Positions 34,432-45,800 are shown, counted from the first letter of the stretch. The stretch is 64,000 nt of DNA from Stratiformator vulcanicus (GCF_007744515.1 NZ_CP036268.1:1899712-1963711), one strand, 5' to 3'. Translations and numbers: made by a program. Notes: generated from the sequence alone by a model not told the origin.

Positions 34432-36270
34432 ATGTCCGATAGCGACTCGACGATCCCGCCCACCACCTCCCCCTCCGTCATCTTCGCCACCGATTGTGGG
34501 TCGACGACGACTAAGGCGATTTTGATCGAGAATGTCGATGGCGTTTATCGGCAAACGCACCGCGGCGAAGCACCGACCACCGTTGAAGAGCCGGCTGCCG
34601 ACGTGACGGTTGGGGTGATCAACGCTGCGACGGAGGTCGGCGAATTGGCGGGCCGGCGGCTCGTCAATGAACAGGGCGAGATCATCCGCCCCGCGGGCGT
34701 CGGGCCTGACGGGAAGCCCCAGGGGTGCGACATCTATATTTCGACCTCTTCGGCCGGGGGTGGGCTGCAGATGATGGTGGCGGGGGTCATCAGCGAGATG
34801 TCGGCGGCGTCGGCGACGCGGGCGGCCCTCGGGGCAGGGGCGATCGTGATGGACACCCTCGCCGTCAACGATCACCGCAAGCCGCACGAACGGATCCAAA
34901 GGATCCGTGAACTGCGGCCCGACATGATCCTGCTCGCCGGCGGCACCGATGGCGGGAACGTCAAGAAGGTCGTCGAGATGGCCGAACTGATCGCTCCGGC
35001 GAAGCCCCGCCCGCGATTCGGCGGCGAATATCAGATGCCGATCATTTACGCGGGCAACGGGCAAGCTCAGGCAACGGTCGAGAAAACACTCAGCAGCGAG
35101 TTCGCGCTGAAAACGGTGCCGAACGTCCGGCCGATCATGGAGCGGGAAGACCTCGCACCGGCGCGGGATGCGATTCACGATCTGTTCCTCGAACACGTCA
35201 TGGCCCATGCCCCCGGCTATCCCAAGCTGATCGACTGGACCGACGCGCCGATCATGCCGACGCCCGGGGCGGTGGGGAATATCCTCGAACGAATTGCCCT
35301 CGCTCAGAAGATTAACGCCGTGGGTGTCGATATCGGCGGGGCGACGACAGACGTATTTAGCGTCTTCATCGAACCCGAGACCGGCGAGCCGAAGTTCAAC
35401 CGGACGGTGAGCGCGAACCTCGGGATGAGCTATTCGATTTCAAACGTCGTCGCCGAGGCAACGCTGGAAAACGTGCTTCGTTGGGTGCATCTCGACATGG
35501 ACCCGCGCGAACTTCGGAACCGGGTCAAGAACAAGATGATCCGTCCCACGACGATCCCGCAGACGATGGAGGCCCTTGTCTTTGAACAAGCGGTCGCGCG
35601 CGAGGCGTTGCGGCTCGCCTATCAGCAGCACAAAGAATTCGCGACGACCTTAAAGGGCGTGCAACAACAGCGGACGATCGGCGATACCTTTACGCAAGGG
35701 GCGGGGGGGCAGTCGATCGTCGATAACATGCGGCTCGACCTGCTGGTGGCCTCGGGCGGTGTGCTGTCGCACGCCCCGCGGATGCAGCAGACGGCGGCGA
35801 TGCTGATCGATGCATTCGAGCCCGAAGGTTTCACGACGCTGGCGAAGGATAGCATTTTCATGATGCCGCACCTCGGTGTGCTGGCCGAGGTGCATGAGCA
35901 GGCGGCACTGGAGGTCTTCGAGCGGGACTGCCTCATCTACCTGGGCACGTGCGTTGCGCCACGGGGAGCGGGCAAAGCGGGTCGGCTGTGCTTCGAGTTC
36001 GAAATGTCCGGCGACCTGAATGAGCGGGGCTCGCTCAACGTCGGCGAGTTGCAGTTATTTCCGCTTTCTGCGGAGCAACGGGCAAAGGTGACGATCCTTC
36101 CCGCTCGCGGTTTCGACTGCGGCGCGGGAAAGGGTCGGGAAATCACTCGCGAAGTCCGCGGCGGCGAAGTCGGGTTGATTCTCGACGCGCGAAGACGGCC
36201 GTTGATGTGGGACGCGGAAAGTTCCTCTAAGATCGTCCGCGACAGTGTCGAAGCTCTCGCCCTTTATTGA
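34432..36270 (+). CDS. GlmL/MutL-family ASKHA ATPase
   Basis: 612-residue cytosolic protein of the actin/Hsp70 ATPase superfamily, like the GlmL (MutL) accessory protein of B12-dependent glutamate mutase. Two phosphate-binding motifs are present: DCGSTTTK (21-28) and DIGGATTD (300-307), plus GGTDGG (170-175) and an adenosine-type LLVASGGVLSHAPR motif near 440. In anaerobes GlmL reactivates glutamate mutase, but no glmE, glmS or B12 enzyme gene is in this window; instead the gene heads a run of barrel/KOW and membrane-protein genes. I infer that it energises or assembles that membrane complex. The protein extends beyond ordinary GlmL (about 460) with a C-terminal domain of about 120 residues (FEFEMSGDLNERGSLNVGEL). 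Confidence 0.85.
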   Translation: MSDSDSTIPPTTSPSVIFATDCGSTTTKAILIENVDGVYRQTHRGEAPTTVEEPAADVTVGVINAATEVGELAGRRLVNEQGEIIRPAGVGPDGKPQGCDIYISTSSAGGGLQMMVAGVISEMSAASATRAALGAGAIVMDTLAVNDHRKPHERIQRIRELRPDMILLAGGTDGGNVKKVVEMAELIAPAKPRPRFGGEYQMPIIYAGNGQAQATVEKTLSSEFALKTVPNVRPIMEREDLAPARDAIHDLFLEHVMAHAPGYPKLIDWTDAPIMPTPGAVGNILERIALAQKINAVGVDIGGATTDVFSVFIEPETGEPKFNRTVSANLGMSYSISNVVAEATLENVLRWVHLDMDPRELRNRVKNKMIRPTTIPQTMEALVFEQAVAREALRLAYQQHKEFATTLKGVQQQRTIGDTFTQGAGGQSIVDNMRLDLLVASGGVLSHAPRMQQTAAMLIDAFEPEGFTTLAKDSIFMMPHLGVLAEVHEQAALEVFERDCLIYLGTCVAPRGAGKAGRLCFEFEMSGDLNERGSLNVGELQLFPLSAEQRAKVTILPARGFDCGAGKGREITREVRGGEVGLILDARRRPLMWDAESSSKIVRDSVEALALY

Positions 36271-36286
36271 GGTACCGATTACTTTG

Positions 36287-36323
36287 CCTCTCACCCCTCA
36301 CCAATAACCCGTCACCTCTCTCC
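36287..36323 (+). promoter_or_regulatory. CT-rich leader abutting the ATG
   Basis: 36288-36323 is a 36-nt CT-rich sequence (starts ctctcacccctcaccaataa) directly before the ATG at 36324. It is 31/36 identical, ungapped, to the leader before the second exbD at 21352. It holds no Shine-Dalgarno. Either a dispersed low-complexity repeat that happens to land before ATGs or a shared translation signal. Confidence 0.5.
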
Positions 36324-37454
<1,131 letters not shown>

Positions 37455-37457
37455 CTA

Positions 37458-38381
37458 ATGACGAACAAATTGCAAATCACGAGCATTGCGATCGGAGCAG
37501 GGATATTCGCATCCCTCCTGGTATCAATCGCATTCGTTGCTCCGGCCGGTGTTGAGTCGGGACGCGTGTGGACCGGTCTGTTCTTAATTCTTGTGACGGC
37601 AGTCATTGGCATCTTTATTGTCGCCGCGAGAGGCGGAGCCAACTTAAAAATTCGGCATATCCCCGGCCTCGACGCCGTGGCGGAAGCGGTCGGCCGGGCG
37701 ACGGAGATGGGGCGCCGCATTCTGTTTGTGCCCGGCATCCAGGATGTGAAGGATATGCAGACCATCGCCGGAATTACGGTCCTGGCGAAAGTGGCCCGCA
37801 CCGCGGCAGAATACGACGCGGAAATCCGCGTTCCAGTCGCCCGCTCGCTTGTGATGGCGATGTGCCGCGAAACGGTGCAGTCGAGTTATCTCCTCGCAGG
37901 CCGACCCGATTCTTACAACGCGGATGATATTTACTATCTGACCGATGAGCAGTTTGGTTTCTCAGCGGCCGTGACCGGCGAAATGATACGGGACGAACCC
38001 GCTGCGTGCTTCTATATGGGGGCCTTCTTTGCCGAGTCGCTCTTGCTTGCTGAGACGGGGCAGGCCGTCGGCGCCGTTCAAGTCGCAGCGACCGCGGAGC
38101 CGAGCCAATTGCCGTTCTTCGTGGCCGCGTGCGACTATACCTTGATTGGCGAAGAACTCTTTGCGGCGTCGGCTTATCTGTCTGGTGAGCCGCAGCAGCT
38201 CGGCAGCTTGAAAGGGCAGGATTTCGGCAAGCTGCTGGCCTGCTTACTCATCCTCATCGGATGTGTGATCGCGACGGCGGCGCAGTTTAGCGACTCAGAT
38301 GTCTTTACCGGTCCGCTTACCTATCTGAGCGAAAATATGCTCGGCGTTAAAGGCTTTTGGAATCTGGAGACTAGCGAGTGA
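37458..38381 (+). CDS. DUF6754-type membrane protein
   Basis: 307 residues. Two spans near the N-terminus (about 8-30 and 35-54) and one near the C-terminus (about 255-275) flank a cytosolic or periplasmic domain with GRRILFVPGIQDVKDMQTIAGITVL (partial: RRILFVPGIQDVKD), RVPVARSLVMAMCRETVQSSY and AACFYMGAFFAESLLLAETG. This sequence type corresponds to DUF6754 as I remember it; no function is known to me. ATG is 3 nt after the upstream stop; its own stop overlaps the GTG start of the next gene. Confidence 0.78.
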   Translation: MTNKLQITSIAIGAGIFASLLVSIAFVAPAGVESGRVWTGLFLILVTAVIGIFIVAARGGANLKIRHIPGLDAVAEAVGRATEMGRRILFVPGIQDVKDMQTIAGITVLAKVARTAAEYDAEIRVPVARSLVMAMCRETVQSSYLLAGRPDSYNADDIYYLTDEQFGFSAAVTGEMIRDEPAACFYMGAFFAESLLLAETGQAVGAVQVAATAEPSQLPFFVAACDYTLIGEELFAASAYLSGEPQQLGSLKGQDFGKLLACLLILIGCVIATAAQFSDSDVFTGPLTYLSENMLGVKGFWNLETSE

Positions 38382-39100
38382 AACAGACCATACCGCTGTT
38401 TATCGCTGGAGTCGTCGGTTTCGTTCTCATCGGGGCGTGGTTTTTTCCCGTCGCCTCGGGATGGGGTGACACGGCGATCAAGTGGTTCAATGTCATCGCC
38501 GCGATGGCGCTCATTCTCGGCGGATTAAATCTCCTCAAACTCAACCTGCAAAAGATCACTGCGCGAAAGCCGGGTTGGGGATACTCGGCAATTACAATTG
38601 TCGCGTTTCTGACGACGTTATGCGTTGGACTGTTGAAGGTCGGTGTCACGCCGTCCGAGGCCTTCCCGGCCGCGCGATGGGGCAATGACTTTCAGCAGGA
38701 AGGCTCCGCCCTGTGGTGGTTGTTCGAGTTCGTGCTGACACCACTGAATATGACGATGTTCAGTCTGCTGGCCTTCTTCGTGGCGTCAGCTGCATTCCGT
38801 GCGTTTCGCGCGAAGAACATTGAAGCAACACTTCTGTTATCGACTGCCATCATCGTGCTGCTGGGCCAGACTTTCGCTGCGGGGTATTTAACGGGCTGGC
38901 TACCGGAGTTCCCCGTTGATCCTACTGAGACGCCGAACTTTTGGGCCTACTTCCGGCTTGAGGTTTTAAAGGAGACAATTCGTGACGTTCCCACCGCGGC
39001 CGGAATGAGAGCGATCACAATCGGAATTGCGCTCGGCGTCGTGGCGACATCGCTGCGGGTCCTTTCCGGCATCGATCGATCCTACTTGGGCGGAGATTAA
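38378..39100 (+). CDS. Polytopic membrane protein of the GlmL-like locus, 240 aa
   Basis: 240 residues with about six hydrophobic segments (approximately 5-25, 35-53, 67-88, 108-135, 143-170 and 205-225). GTG start overlaps the upstream stop by 4 nt (GTGA). No family recognised. A conserved-looking motif, KLNLQKITARKPGWGYS at 50-66, lies in the first cytosolic loop, and a Trp/Pro-rich loop GWLPEFPVDPTETPNFWAY near 172-190 faces the other side. Directly abuts the following gene (no gap), so the three membrane proteins are probably made in fixed proportion. Confidence 0.75.
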   Translation: MKQTIPLFIAGVVGFVLIGAWFFPVASGWGDTAIKWFNVIAAMALILGGLNLLKLNLQKITARKPGWGYSAITIVAFLTTLCVGLLKVGVTPSEAFPAARWGNDFQQEGSALWWLFEFVLTPLNMTMFSLLAFFVASAAFRAFRAKNIEATLLLSTAIIVLLGQTFAAGYLTGWLPEFPVDPTETPNFWAYFRLEVLKETIRDVPTAAGMRAITIGIALGVVATSLRVLSGIDRSYLGGD

Positions 39101-40891
39101 TTGGTGCTGCAGTTCCTTTCGCAAATCGATCGCCGATGGGTGTTTCTGGCGATGCTGCTGGCGGTCGGGGTGCCCGTATTGACCGGTTTGACCTTTCCCG
39201 AAACGCCGTCGCCGATGGTACGCAGTACCTATAAGGTCATCGAAGACCTGCCGGCCGGTTCGAAAGTTTTGCTCGCGCTGGACTATGATCCTGGGGCCCA
39301 AGGCGAATTGAAGCCGATGACGGAAGCGTTTACGCGTCACTGCTCATCGAGAGGGCATCGGCTCATTCTGGTGACGACGTGGCCGCAGGCTCCGCGGTTC
39401 ACCAAAGAGGCCCAGGACATTTCGCTCGATGACTTTCCCGATCGAACTTACGGAGAAGATGTCGTCAATCTCGGTTTTCGGACCGGTGAAGAGGGAGTGA
39501 TTAAAGGCCTCGTCAACGACTTGCCGGGAACCTACGCGGCCGACGTTTATGGAACGAGCGTCGAAAATCTTCCGTTGACGAAGGGAATGAAGTCGATTCA
39601 AGACGTTGACCTTATCATTTCGGTCAGCGGCGGATATCCCGGCGCCAAAGAATGGGTCCAATATGCGGCGACGCCCTACGGTATCAAAATGGTCGCTGGT
39701 ACGACCGGAGTTCAAACGCCTTATCTAACTCCTTACGTTCCGGATCAACTCAGTGGCATTCTTGGCGCCATTAAGTCGGCAGCGGAGTACGAGTTTCTTC
39801 TTAAGAAGAATCATCCGGAGATCGAATTTGAAGCGCTCGCGATGGAGCGGATGGGGCCGCAGCACTCGGCTCACCTGTTGATGATCTTTCTGATTATTGC
39901 AGGCAATGCGATCTATTTCACTTTGCGTCGTCGCCCATTTCGTACGACTGACGAAACGGAGCGTCAAGAATTGCTGGCGTTCTCGACGTTGTTGCTCCGC
40001 GGTGCTTTCGTGCTCGTCCTCGGAGGGGTCGGACTGGTTGCCGTGGGGCAACTCATGCTCGGAAACGATCCGGGCGCGCGCTACGAGCGGTCCACCGAGA
40101 TGGAAGTGAAAACAGACGACGGCTCGGTCGCGAAATGGACCGAAGTCTCAGGCGCGGAGGCATCGGAGGTCGGCGATGCCGACGTGAGTTGGAGTCCGGG
40201 ACGGACGATCGGAGTGTGGATCGCCGCCCTTTTAACATTAGCGGTGTTTTCATTTCTGTACGGTGATAACCCGCTTTATAAAACGACGGAGTCGATTTTT
40301 GTCGGTGTGTCGGCCGGGTATTACATGGTCGCTTCGTTCTGGAACGAACTGATCGCAAATTTATTTGGCCGGCTTCTACCGACAACGGCTCGTGATCTCG
40401 GCGTTACGAATCTTGACGGCCAGATCGAGAATTGGGACCCGTTGTACATCGTTCCTCTGATTTTAAGCCTGATGGTGTTAACGCAATTGATCCCCGGCAA
40501 AGGTTGGATCGCGCGGTGGCCACTGGCCTTTTTCATTGGTGCGACCGCGGGGATTAAGATCACGGCGTTTTTCGAAGCTGACTTCATTCGTCAAATCCAA
40601 GCGACCGTCTTGCCGTTAATCGTCTATTCGTCCGATGTGAGCCTGAGCGCTAATTTTGCGTCGACGTTGCGAAATCTGACGATCATCCTCGGCGTGACGA
40701 GCGGGCTGACTTATTTCTTCTTTTCGGCCGAGCAGCGTGGAGCCGTCGGAGGTTATGCCCGAATCGGAATTTTGATGCTGATGATTACGTTCGGGGCCGC
40801 GTTCGCGTTCACGGTGATGGGACGGATCGCGTTATTGGTCGAGCGGCTCCAATTCTTGTTTGTCGATTGGCTGCGACTTGTCGGCGGATAG
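39101..40891 (+). CDS. Large membrane protein of the GlmL-like locus, 596 aa
   Basis: 596 residues; TTG at 39101 follows the previous stop without a gap (GTG at 39104 is the alternative). One span at 12-30 leads to a soluble domain at about 35-245 with a Rossmann-like beat: KVLLALDYDP, HRLILVTTWPQ, YGEDVVNLGFRTGEEG, DLIISVSGGYPGAKEW, GIKMVAGTTGVQ. About eight further spans occupy 255-590. The soluble domain most likely sits outside the cytosol. A hydrophilic insert near 325-365 separates two halves of the membrane part. No known family recognised; last gene of the operon. Confidence 0.75.
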   Translation: MVLQFLSQIDRRWVFLAMLLAVGVPVLTGLTFPETPSPMVRSTYKVIEDLPAGSKVLLALDYDPGAQGELKPMTEAFTRHCSSRGHRLILVTTWPQAPRFTKEAQDISLDDFPDRTYGEDVVNLGFRTGEEGVIKGLVNDLPGTYAADVYGTSVENLPLTKGMKSIQDVDLIISVSGGYPGAKEWVQYAATPYGIKMVAGTTGVQTPYLTPYVPDQLSGILGAIKSAAEYEFLLKKNHPEIEFEALAMERMGPQHSAHLLMIFLIIAGNAIYFTLRRRPFRTTDETERQELLAFSTLLLRGAFVLVLGGVGLVAVGQLMLGNDPGARYERSTEMEVKTDDGSVAKWTEVSGAEASEVGDADVSWSPGRTIGVWIAALLTLAVFSFLYGDNPLYKTTESIFVGVSAGYYMVASFWNELIANLFGRLLPTTARDLGVTNLDGQIENWDPLYIVPLILSLMVLTQLIPGKGWIARWPLAFFIGATAGIKITAFFEADFIRQIQATVLPLIVYSSDVSLSANFASTLRNLTIILGVTSGLTYFFFSAEQRGAVGGYARIGILMLMITFGAAFAFTVMGRIALLVERLQFLFVDWLRLVGG

Positions 40892-41174
40892 ACGGGCTGG
40901 GCTGAATGAACACGAAAGCCCTCCGTTTTGTTGATCGTAGATCGCGGACGTTCGGAACGAGTTTGTGAGTTTGGTGCAAGCCTCCGGTCCAAAAGAGTTC
41001 GCACTTCTGCGAAGTATGAATTCTGTGCAATTTGCGGCTTGCCCTTTTTCCGAAGGGTGCCGAAGATACGCCCCTGAGAAGCCGTGAGTCGTGATTGCCG
41101 TCAACGTTGCCCTATTGGTGGACGTGTCAGATTGCGGCTCGAAACTAGAGACTCTCCGGATAAGAGGCACAACC

Positions 41175-41381
41175 ATGCGCGTGATCACCTGTCGGACCCA
41201 AGAGCAATTGGTCATCGACGAGGATATTCGGATCACGGTCTTGGAAATTGATGAAGAGGGAGTCCATATCGGGGTCACTCAGCCCGGCAATGAACCAGAG
41301 TATTTTGAATACGTTCTTCAGCCGCAATTTGAATCGGATTTCGGATCTGACATTGAACCGGCCTTCGCGATAAGCCGCTAG
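41175..41381 (+). CDS. CsrA-like protein lacking the RNA-binding arginine
   Basis: 68 residues from the ATG at 41175. Aligned by eye to E. coli CsrA: M-x-V/I-x-T at the start, EQLVIDEDIRITVLEI matching the beta2-beta3 region, and HIGVTQP matching RIGVNAP. The critical RNA contacts are changed: L4 is I, R6 is C and R44 is F (EYFEYVL in place of VHREEIY). It carries an extra acidic tail of 18 residues. The fold is probably CsrA's beta-dimer, but canonical GGA-motif binding looks doubtful; it could be a partner or antagonist of a true CsrA. Isolated gene with ~280 nt upstream. Confidence 0.8.
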   Translation: MRVITCRTQEQLVIDEDIRITVLEIDEEGVHIGVTQPGNEPEYFEYVLQPQFESDFGSDIEPAFAISR

Positions 41382-41593
41382 TCGGAGACTGCCGACAACG
41401 CCGCCCGTTAAGTCCGAGCGGCGATGGCAACGGAACGATCGATTTCGGCAAGCCAGTTCGAAGATCCGTGACGCCTGTCCTAGTGCATTGGCATTGTCGA
41501 AGGTTCGGCAACGTCCCTTTGAGGCAGTGGCTCTAGGGCGTTGAGCGATGCGTCGCCTGTTGCGGGTTGGCGTTTTCGAGCGGGTTGTTCACA

Positions 41594-42447
<854 letters not shown>

Positions 42448-42451
<4 letters not shown>

Positions 42452-43350
42452 ACGACTGGATGCTCGGACGTCGATTACTTGTCTCCGCTTTGCTGATCCC
42501 CGGCGCCATCGGGCTGTTTGTGCTCGATGCGTATCTGGGTCCGACCGCGCCGATTTTGTACCTCTTGGCGATTTCGGTTGCGGTGCGAATGGTGTGGGAG
42601 TTGGCGGGCCTGCTCCGTTCGGAACAGCCGAGCGTGACGCTTTCGAATCTCTGCGTCGTTGGGCTGATTACGGCGCACTGGATTCCTCATTTTCTGGCGG
42701 GCGAGGAGGGTTTGTCGCGCAGCCTCTCCGAAGCGATGGGGCCTTCGGCGCTGGCCTACACGTTGTGTCTACTCGTCATTCTTTCGCGGCGGGCTTTTGT
42801 CTACCGGGAACCGACGGGGCATCTGGCGACTCTCGGAGCCGAGACGCTGATCCTCAGCTACGCCGGCATGCTGATCTGCGCAACGACGCAACTGCGATGG
42901 GTCGCGGGGGCCGATCTCGGTTATCTGGCATTGGGTTCTCTCGTGATCGCCACAAAGGCTGGCGATATCGCCGGTTACGCATTCGGTCGTGCATTCGGAA
43001 GAAGTAAGCTCGCGCCTCGCCTGAGTCCTGGTAAAACGAAAACCGGGGCCGTTTGGGCGATCGTCGCCTCGTCCATCGCGACAGCGGCATGGCTTCATTG
43101 GGCGACTCCGCTGTTTTCTGCCGACGCAGCGCTCGGCCCGTGGTGGCTGTTGCTGATCTACGGCGCGGTTGTCGGCCTCGCAGGTATCGCGGGCGATTTA
43201 TGCGAATCGGTCCTCAAGCGGGCAGCCGGGAAGAAAGACGCGGCAGACCTCATGCCCGGTTTTGGAGGACTACTCGACCTGATCGATAGTCCCCTGTACG
43301 CCGGACCGGTCGCTCTGTTTTGTTGGGAATTCTTACCGATCGTGAACTGA
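42448..43350 (+). CDS. cdsA: Phosphatidate cytidylyltransferase
   Basis: 300-residue membrane enzyme making CDP-diacylglycerol from phosphatidate and CTP, the branch-point of phospholipid synthesis. About eight spans. The C-terminal signature is present: GDIAGYAFGRAFGRSKLAPRLSPGKT near 172-197 (in part) and GDLCESVLKRAAGKKDAADLMPGFGG near 250-275 (in part), with conserved D residues. TTG start at 42448 overlaps the uppS stop (TTGA); an ATG at 42460 is the alternative. uppS-cdsA is a classic bacterial pair. Confidence 0.94.
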
Positions 43351-43676
43351 ACCGACGGAAATTCATGACTTCTTAAGCAAATTCCGGCTTAACGCTTGTT
43401 TCCTTCAGCCGTCTCTCGAAAAATGCCCTAAGAGAGGTCGGCCCACCCCATTGAATGGCTTCTGAATGGCTTCGATTTCCCGATCGCTTGCAAACCGGAT
43501 CGGGAACCGGCATTCCGCCTGATGAATGCAGATTGGCTGATTGCAGACTGCGCCGTCGCGGACCGCCCATTGAGAGTACGAGCGCGACCGACCTTCTTGA
43601 TCACTCCGGCTTGGTTACCCTTCCGAGGGCGACGGGCCGATATTTTCGGAACCTTTGCTTTCGGTACGTCACGATT
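43351..43676. other. Spacer without recognised features
   Basis: 326 nt between cdsA and the DUF309 gene. Contains only a 10-nt direct repeat 'gaatggcttc' (about 43453-43472) and a short palindrome around 'tttcccgatcg'. The frame of the DUF309 gene is open here but the residues are Arg/Cys-rich and non-protein-like. Confidence 0.5.
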
Positions 43677-44249
43677 ATGTCAAGCTTTCAAATTTCAGAA
43701 GAGCAAGAAGTACCCCGGCTTCTTCCGCATATCGATCTTCCCGAATACACGTTTATCACGGGTCGCGGATTGCCGCATCCTTATCGCGATCCGCGCGGGC
43801 ACAGCCATCAGAAGAAGAACCGCACGCCGAAGCCTTTGAACGCCGAGGCTTGGGCAGAGAACCGGGCCTACCTGCTGGCGATCGATCTGTTCAACTACGG
43901 CTACTACTGGGAGTCACACGACGGCTGGGACCGTCTGTGCCGCGTCTCAGGCGCGGATACGGAAGTCGGCAAGTTCCTCAAAGGCTTGGTGAAGATGGCT
44001 GCGGCGGGGATGAAGGTCCGCGAGCAGAGCATTCACGGCGTCCGCCGACATGCGGCCTCGGCGGGCGAGGTGTTCGCCGACGTCGCTGCCGAAGCGGGAA
44101 ATGAGTACTACTGCGGACTGGAACTGACGATGTTACAGTTCGCCGCCGATCGCGCCGCTCAACTCTCATACAAGCGAGATCTCCCGCTCGGACAACCGTT
44201 GCGGGTCTTCCCATTCCTGCTGCAGCCCGAACCAATGCCGCTGGGCTGA
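43677..44249 (+). CDS. DUF309 domain-containing protein
   Basis: 190 residues from the ATG at 43677. Earlier in-frame starts (from 43455) would add an Arg/Cys-rich stretch unlike a protein. DUF309 signature: [20 protein letters not shown] near residues 73-92 and [20 protein letters not shown] near 103-122, with His/Glu pairs suggesting a helical bundle binding site. Cytosolic, function unknown. Converges with the TPR gene, 32 nt apart. Confidence 0.82.
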   Translation: MSSFQISEEQEVPRLLPHIDLPEYTFITGRGLPHPYRDPRGHSHQKKNRTPKPLNAEAWAENRAYLLAIDLFNYGYYWESHDGWDRLCRVSGADTEVGKFLKGLVKMAAAGMKVREQSIHGVRRHAASAGEVFADVAAEAGNEYYCGLELTMLQFAADRAAQLSYKRDLPLGQPLRVFPFLLQPEPMPLG

Positions 44250-44281
44250 GCCGAAATGTCAGCTGGGAAAGCTGGGCCGAT

Positions 44282-45676
44282 TCAAGCTTTGGCCTGCAGG
44301 TTCTCCAACCGTTTGCGTGCGTCGCGATAGTCGTATTCGATCGCCAGCACTTGGCTGTAATGGTCCTCGGCTTTGTCACGATCGTCGGCGTCTTCGGCCA
44401 GCCGTCCGAGGACGTAGTGCGACTTCAGGTAGAGCCCTTCTTCGTCATGTTCGTTGATCAATGACAGCGCTTTCTCGAATTGCTTGAGCGCCAGGGCCTG
44501 TTTGCCGTCATTCACGAAGCACTCGCCGAGCAATACGCGGGCGTCCGGTTCGATCCGGTTGTCTGCGCTGGCGCGCTGCAGCAGCGGAATCGCCTGCTCC
44601 CACTTCTTGAACATCATATAACGCTTGGCGAGATCGAACTTGATGCGGCTGTTCTGCGGATAGCGTTCGACGCGAGCGGCGAAGATTGAAATCTCTCGCT
44701 TCGCCAATTCGGCTTTGAGGGCGGTCACTTTTTTGCGAGCCGCTTCCTTGTCCTCTTCAGTTTTGAGCTGCTCTTCGGCGACCTCAATGTTTTTTCGCAT
44801 TTGCTCAAGCCGAGTGTCTTCGTACTGCTCGGCAATGTTCTGATCGCCCGACATTTGGGCGGCCTCTTTATAGAGCTTCGCCGCCTCTTCCAGCCGATCC
44901 TCTCGCCGATAGTAATCGGCGAGCTTTGTTTTGAGATCGCGGTCGTCCGGCTTTTTCTTCATGGCCCGAAGCATGTCGGCTTCGTACGACTGACCGGGAC
45001 CGTCGATGTCGGGCGGACTGTCGGTGTCGGCCCCATCTCCCGCGTCGGCGGCATCGTAGGCAGTCTTCGGCTGAGTGTTTCGCGATGACGTCGCGCTGCC
45101 GAGCGTACCTTCGATCATCTTTGTACTCGCCAGGGCAACGCCTTTTCGACGAGCGTTTTGGTCGTCAGGATCAATTTTGACGACCTTGTTCCAGACACTT
45201 TGAGCCCGATTGTAGTCGCCTCGTTCTTCCAGCAAGTTCGCGAGCCGACGAAGATAGCCGAGGTTTTCGCCGTCGACTTCGAGAGATTTCTCAAGCGAGA
45301 AAATCGCGACTTCTTCGTAGCCCCGTTCCTCAGCCGCTTGGGCGACATCCGAGTTGAACCCCTCGTCCCACGGATTGAGCCGCAAAGCTTTCTCCGCTTC
45401 CAGATCGAGGGCGTCCCAGTTCTTTTTCATCTTCGCCCGCTTGATCTTGCCGCGAATCCCCATCAGTTTCGGTCCGGCAAACCGCGCTCCGGTCTTGTTG
45501 TCGCCGTACTTGCGTTGCTCAGCGAACCGCAACGACTGGCGGTAAATGAGGTTATCGGGGATCAACGTCGCGCATTGCGTAAACATATCGATCGCGTAGT
45601 CCCAGTTTTCTTTGGACATCGCTTCGTTGCCGTGCTTGAAGCAGTTAGCTGCGATCGATTTCTTGTCTTGCGCCAT
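44282..45676 (-). CDS. Tetratricopeptide-repeat protein
   Basis: 464 residues made of about eight TPR-like helical pairs, for example CFKHGNEAMSKENWDYAIDM near 12-31, LEKSLEVDGENLGYLRRLAN, ADYYRREDRLEEAAKLYKEA near 240, FDLAKRYMMFKKWEQAIPLL near 340 and the C-terminal KAEDHYSQVLAIEYDYRDA. A charged coiled-coil stretch (EEQLKTEEDKEAARKKVTAL) separates two TPR blocks, and a Gly/Asp linker (about 185-215) separates the first. No signal peptide; probably a cytosolic scaffold. Upstream, 124 nt away on the same strand, is the HhH gene. Confidence 0.85.
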   Translation of the reverse strand: MAQDKKSIAANCFKHGNEAMSKENWDYAIDMFTQCATLIPDNLIYRQSLRFAEQRKYGDNKTGARFAGPKLMGIRGKIKRAKMKKNWDALDLEAEKALRLNPWDEGFNSDVAQAAEERGYEEVAIFSLEKSLEVDGENLGYLRRLANLLEERGDYNRAQSVWNKVVKIDPDDQNARRKGVALASTKMIEGTLGSATSSRNTQPKTAYDAADAGDGADTDSPPDIDGPGQSYEADMLRAMKKKPDDRDLKTKLADYYRREDRLEEAAKLYKEAAQMSGDQNIAEQYEDTRLEQMRKNIEVAEEQLKTEEDKEAARKKVTALKAELAKREISIFAARVERYPQNSRIKFDLAKRYMMFKKWEQAIPLLQRASADNRIEPDARVLLGECFVNDGKQALALKQFEKALSLINEHDEEGLYLKSHYVLGRLAEDADDRDKAEDHYSQVLAIEYDYRDARKRLENLQAKA

Positions 45677-45800
45677 GAACGTCAGCCATTCGAATCGGAC
45701 GGGAACACTTCGCTCAAGATCGTATCACATGCTCGGAACGCACTCCACGCGAAGCGGTCAGCCTTGGTCGAGCTTCTCTGCGAGCAGGGTGTCTCCCACG

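Noticed and set aside
34303-35208. 301-codon minus-strand frame opposite the GlmL-like gene
   Set aside because: His/Arg/Asp-rich shadow; the plus-strand ATPase motifs are intact.
41567-41593. TTG start for uppS
   Set aside because: ATG codons at 41594, 41660 and 41735 are available and the first residues are not conserved in the family.
43455-43676. N-terminal extension of the DUF309 protein
   Set aside because: Arg/Cys-rich, unlike a protein domain; the ATG at 43677 begins the conserved region.
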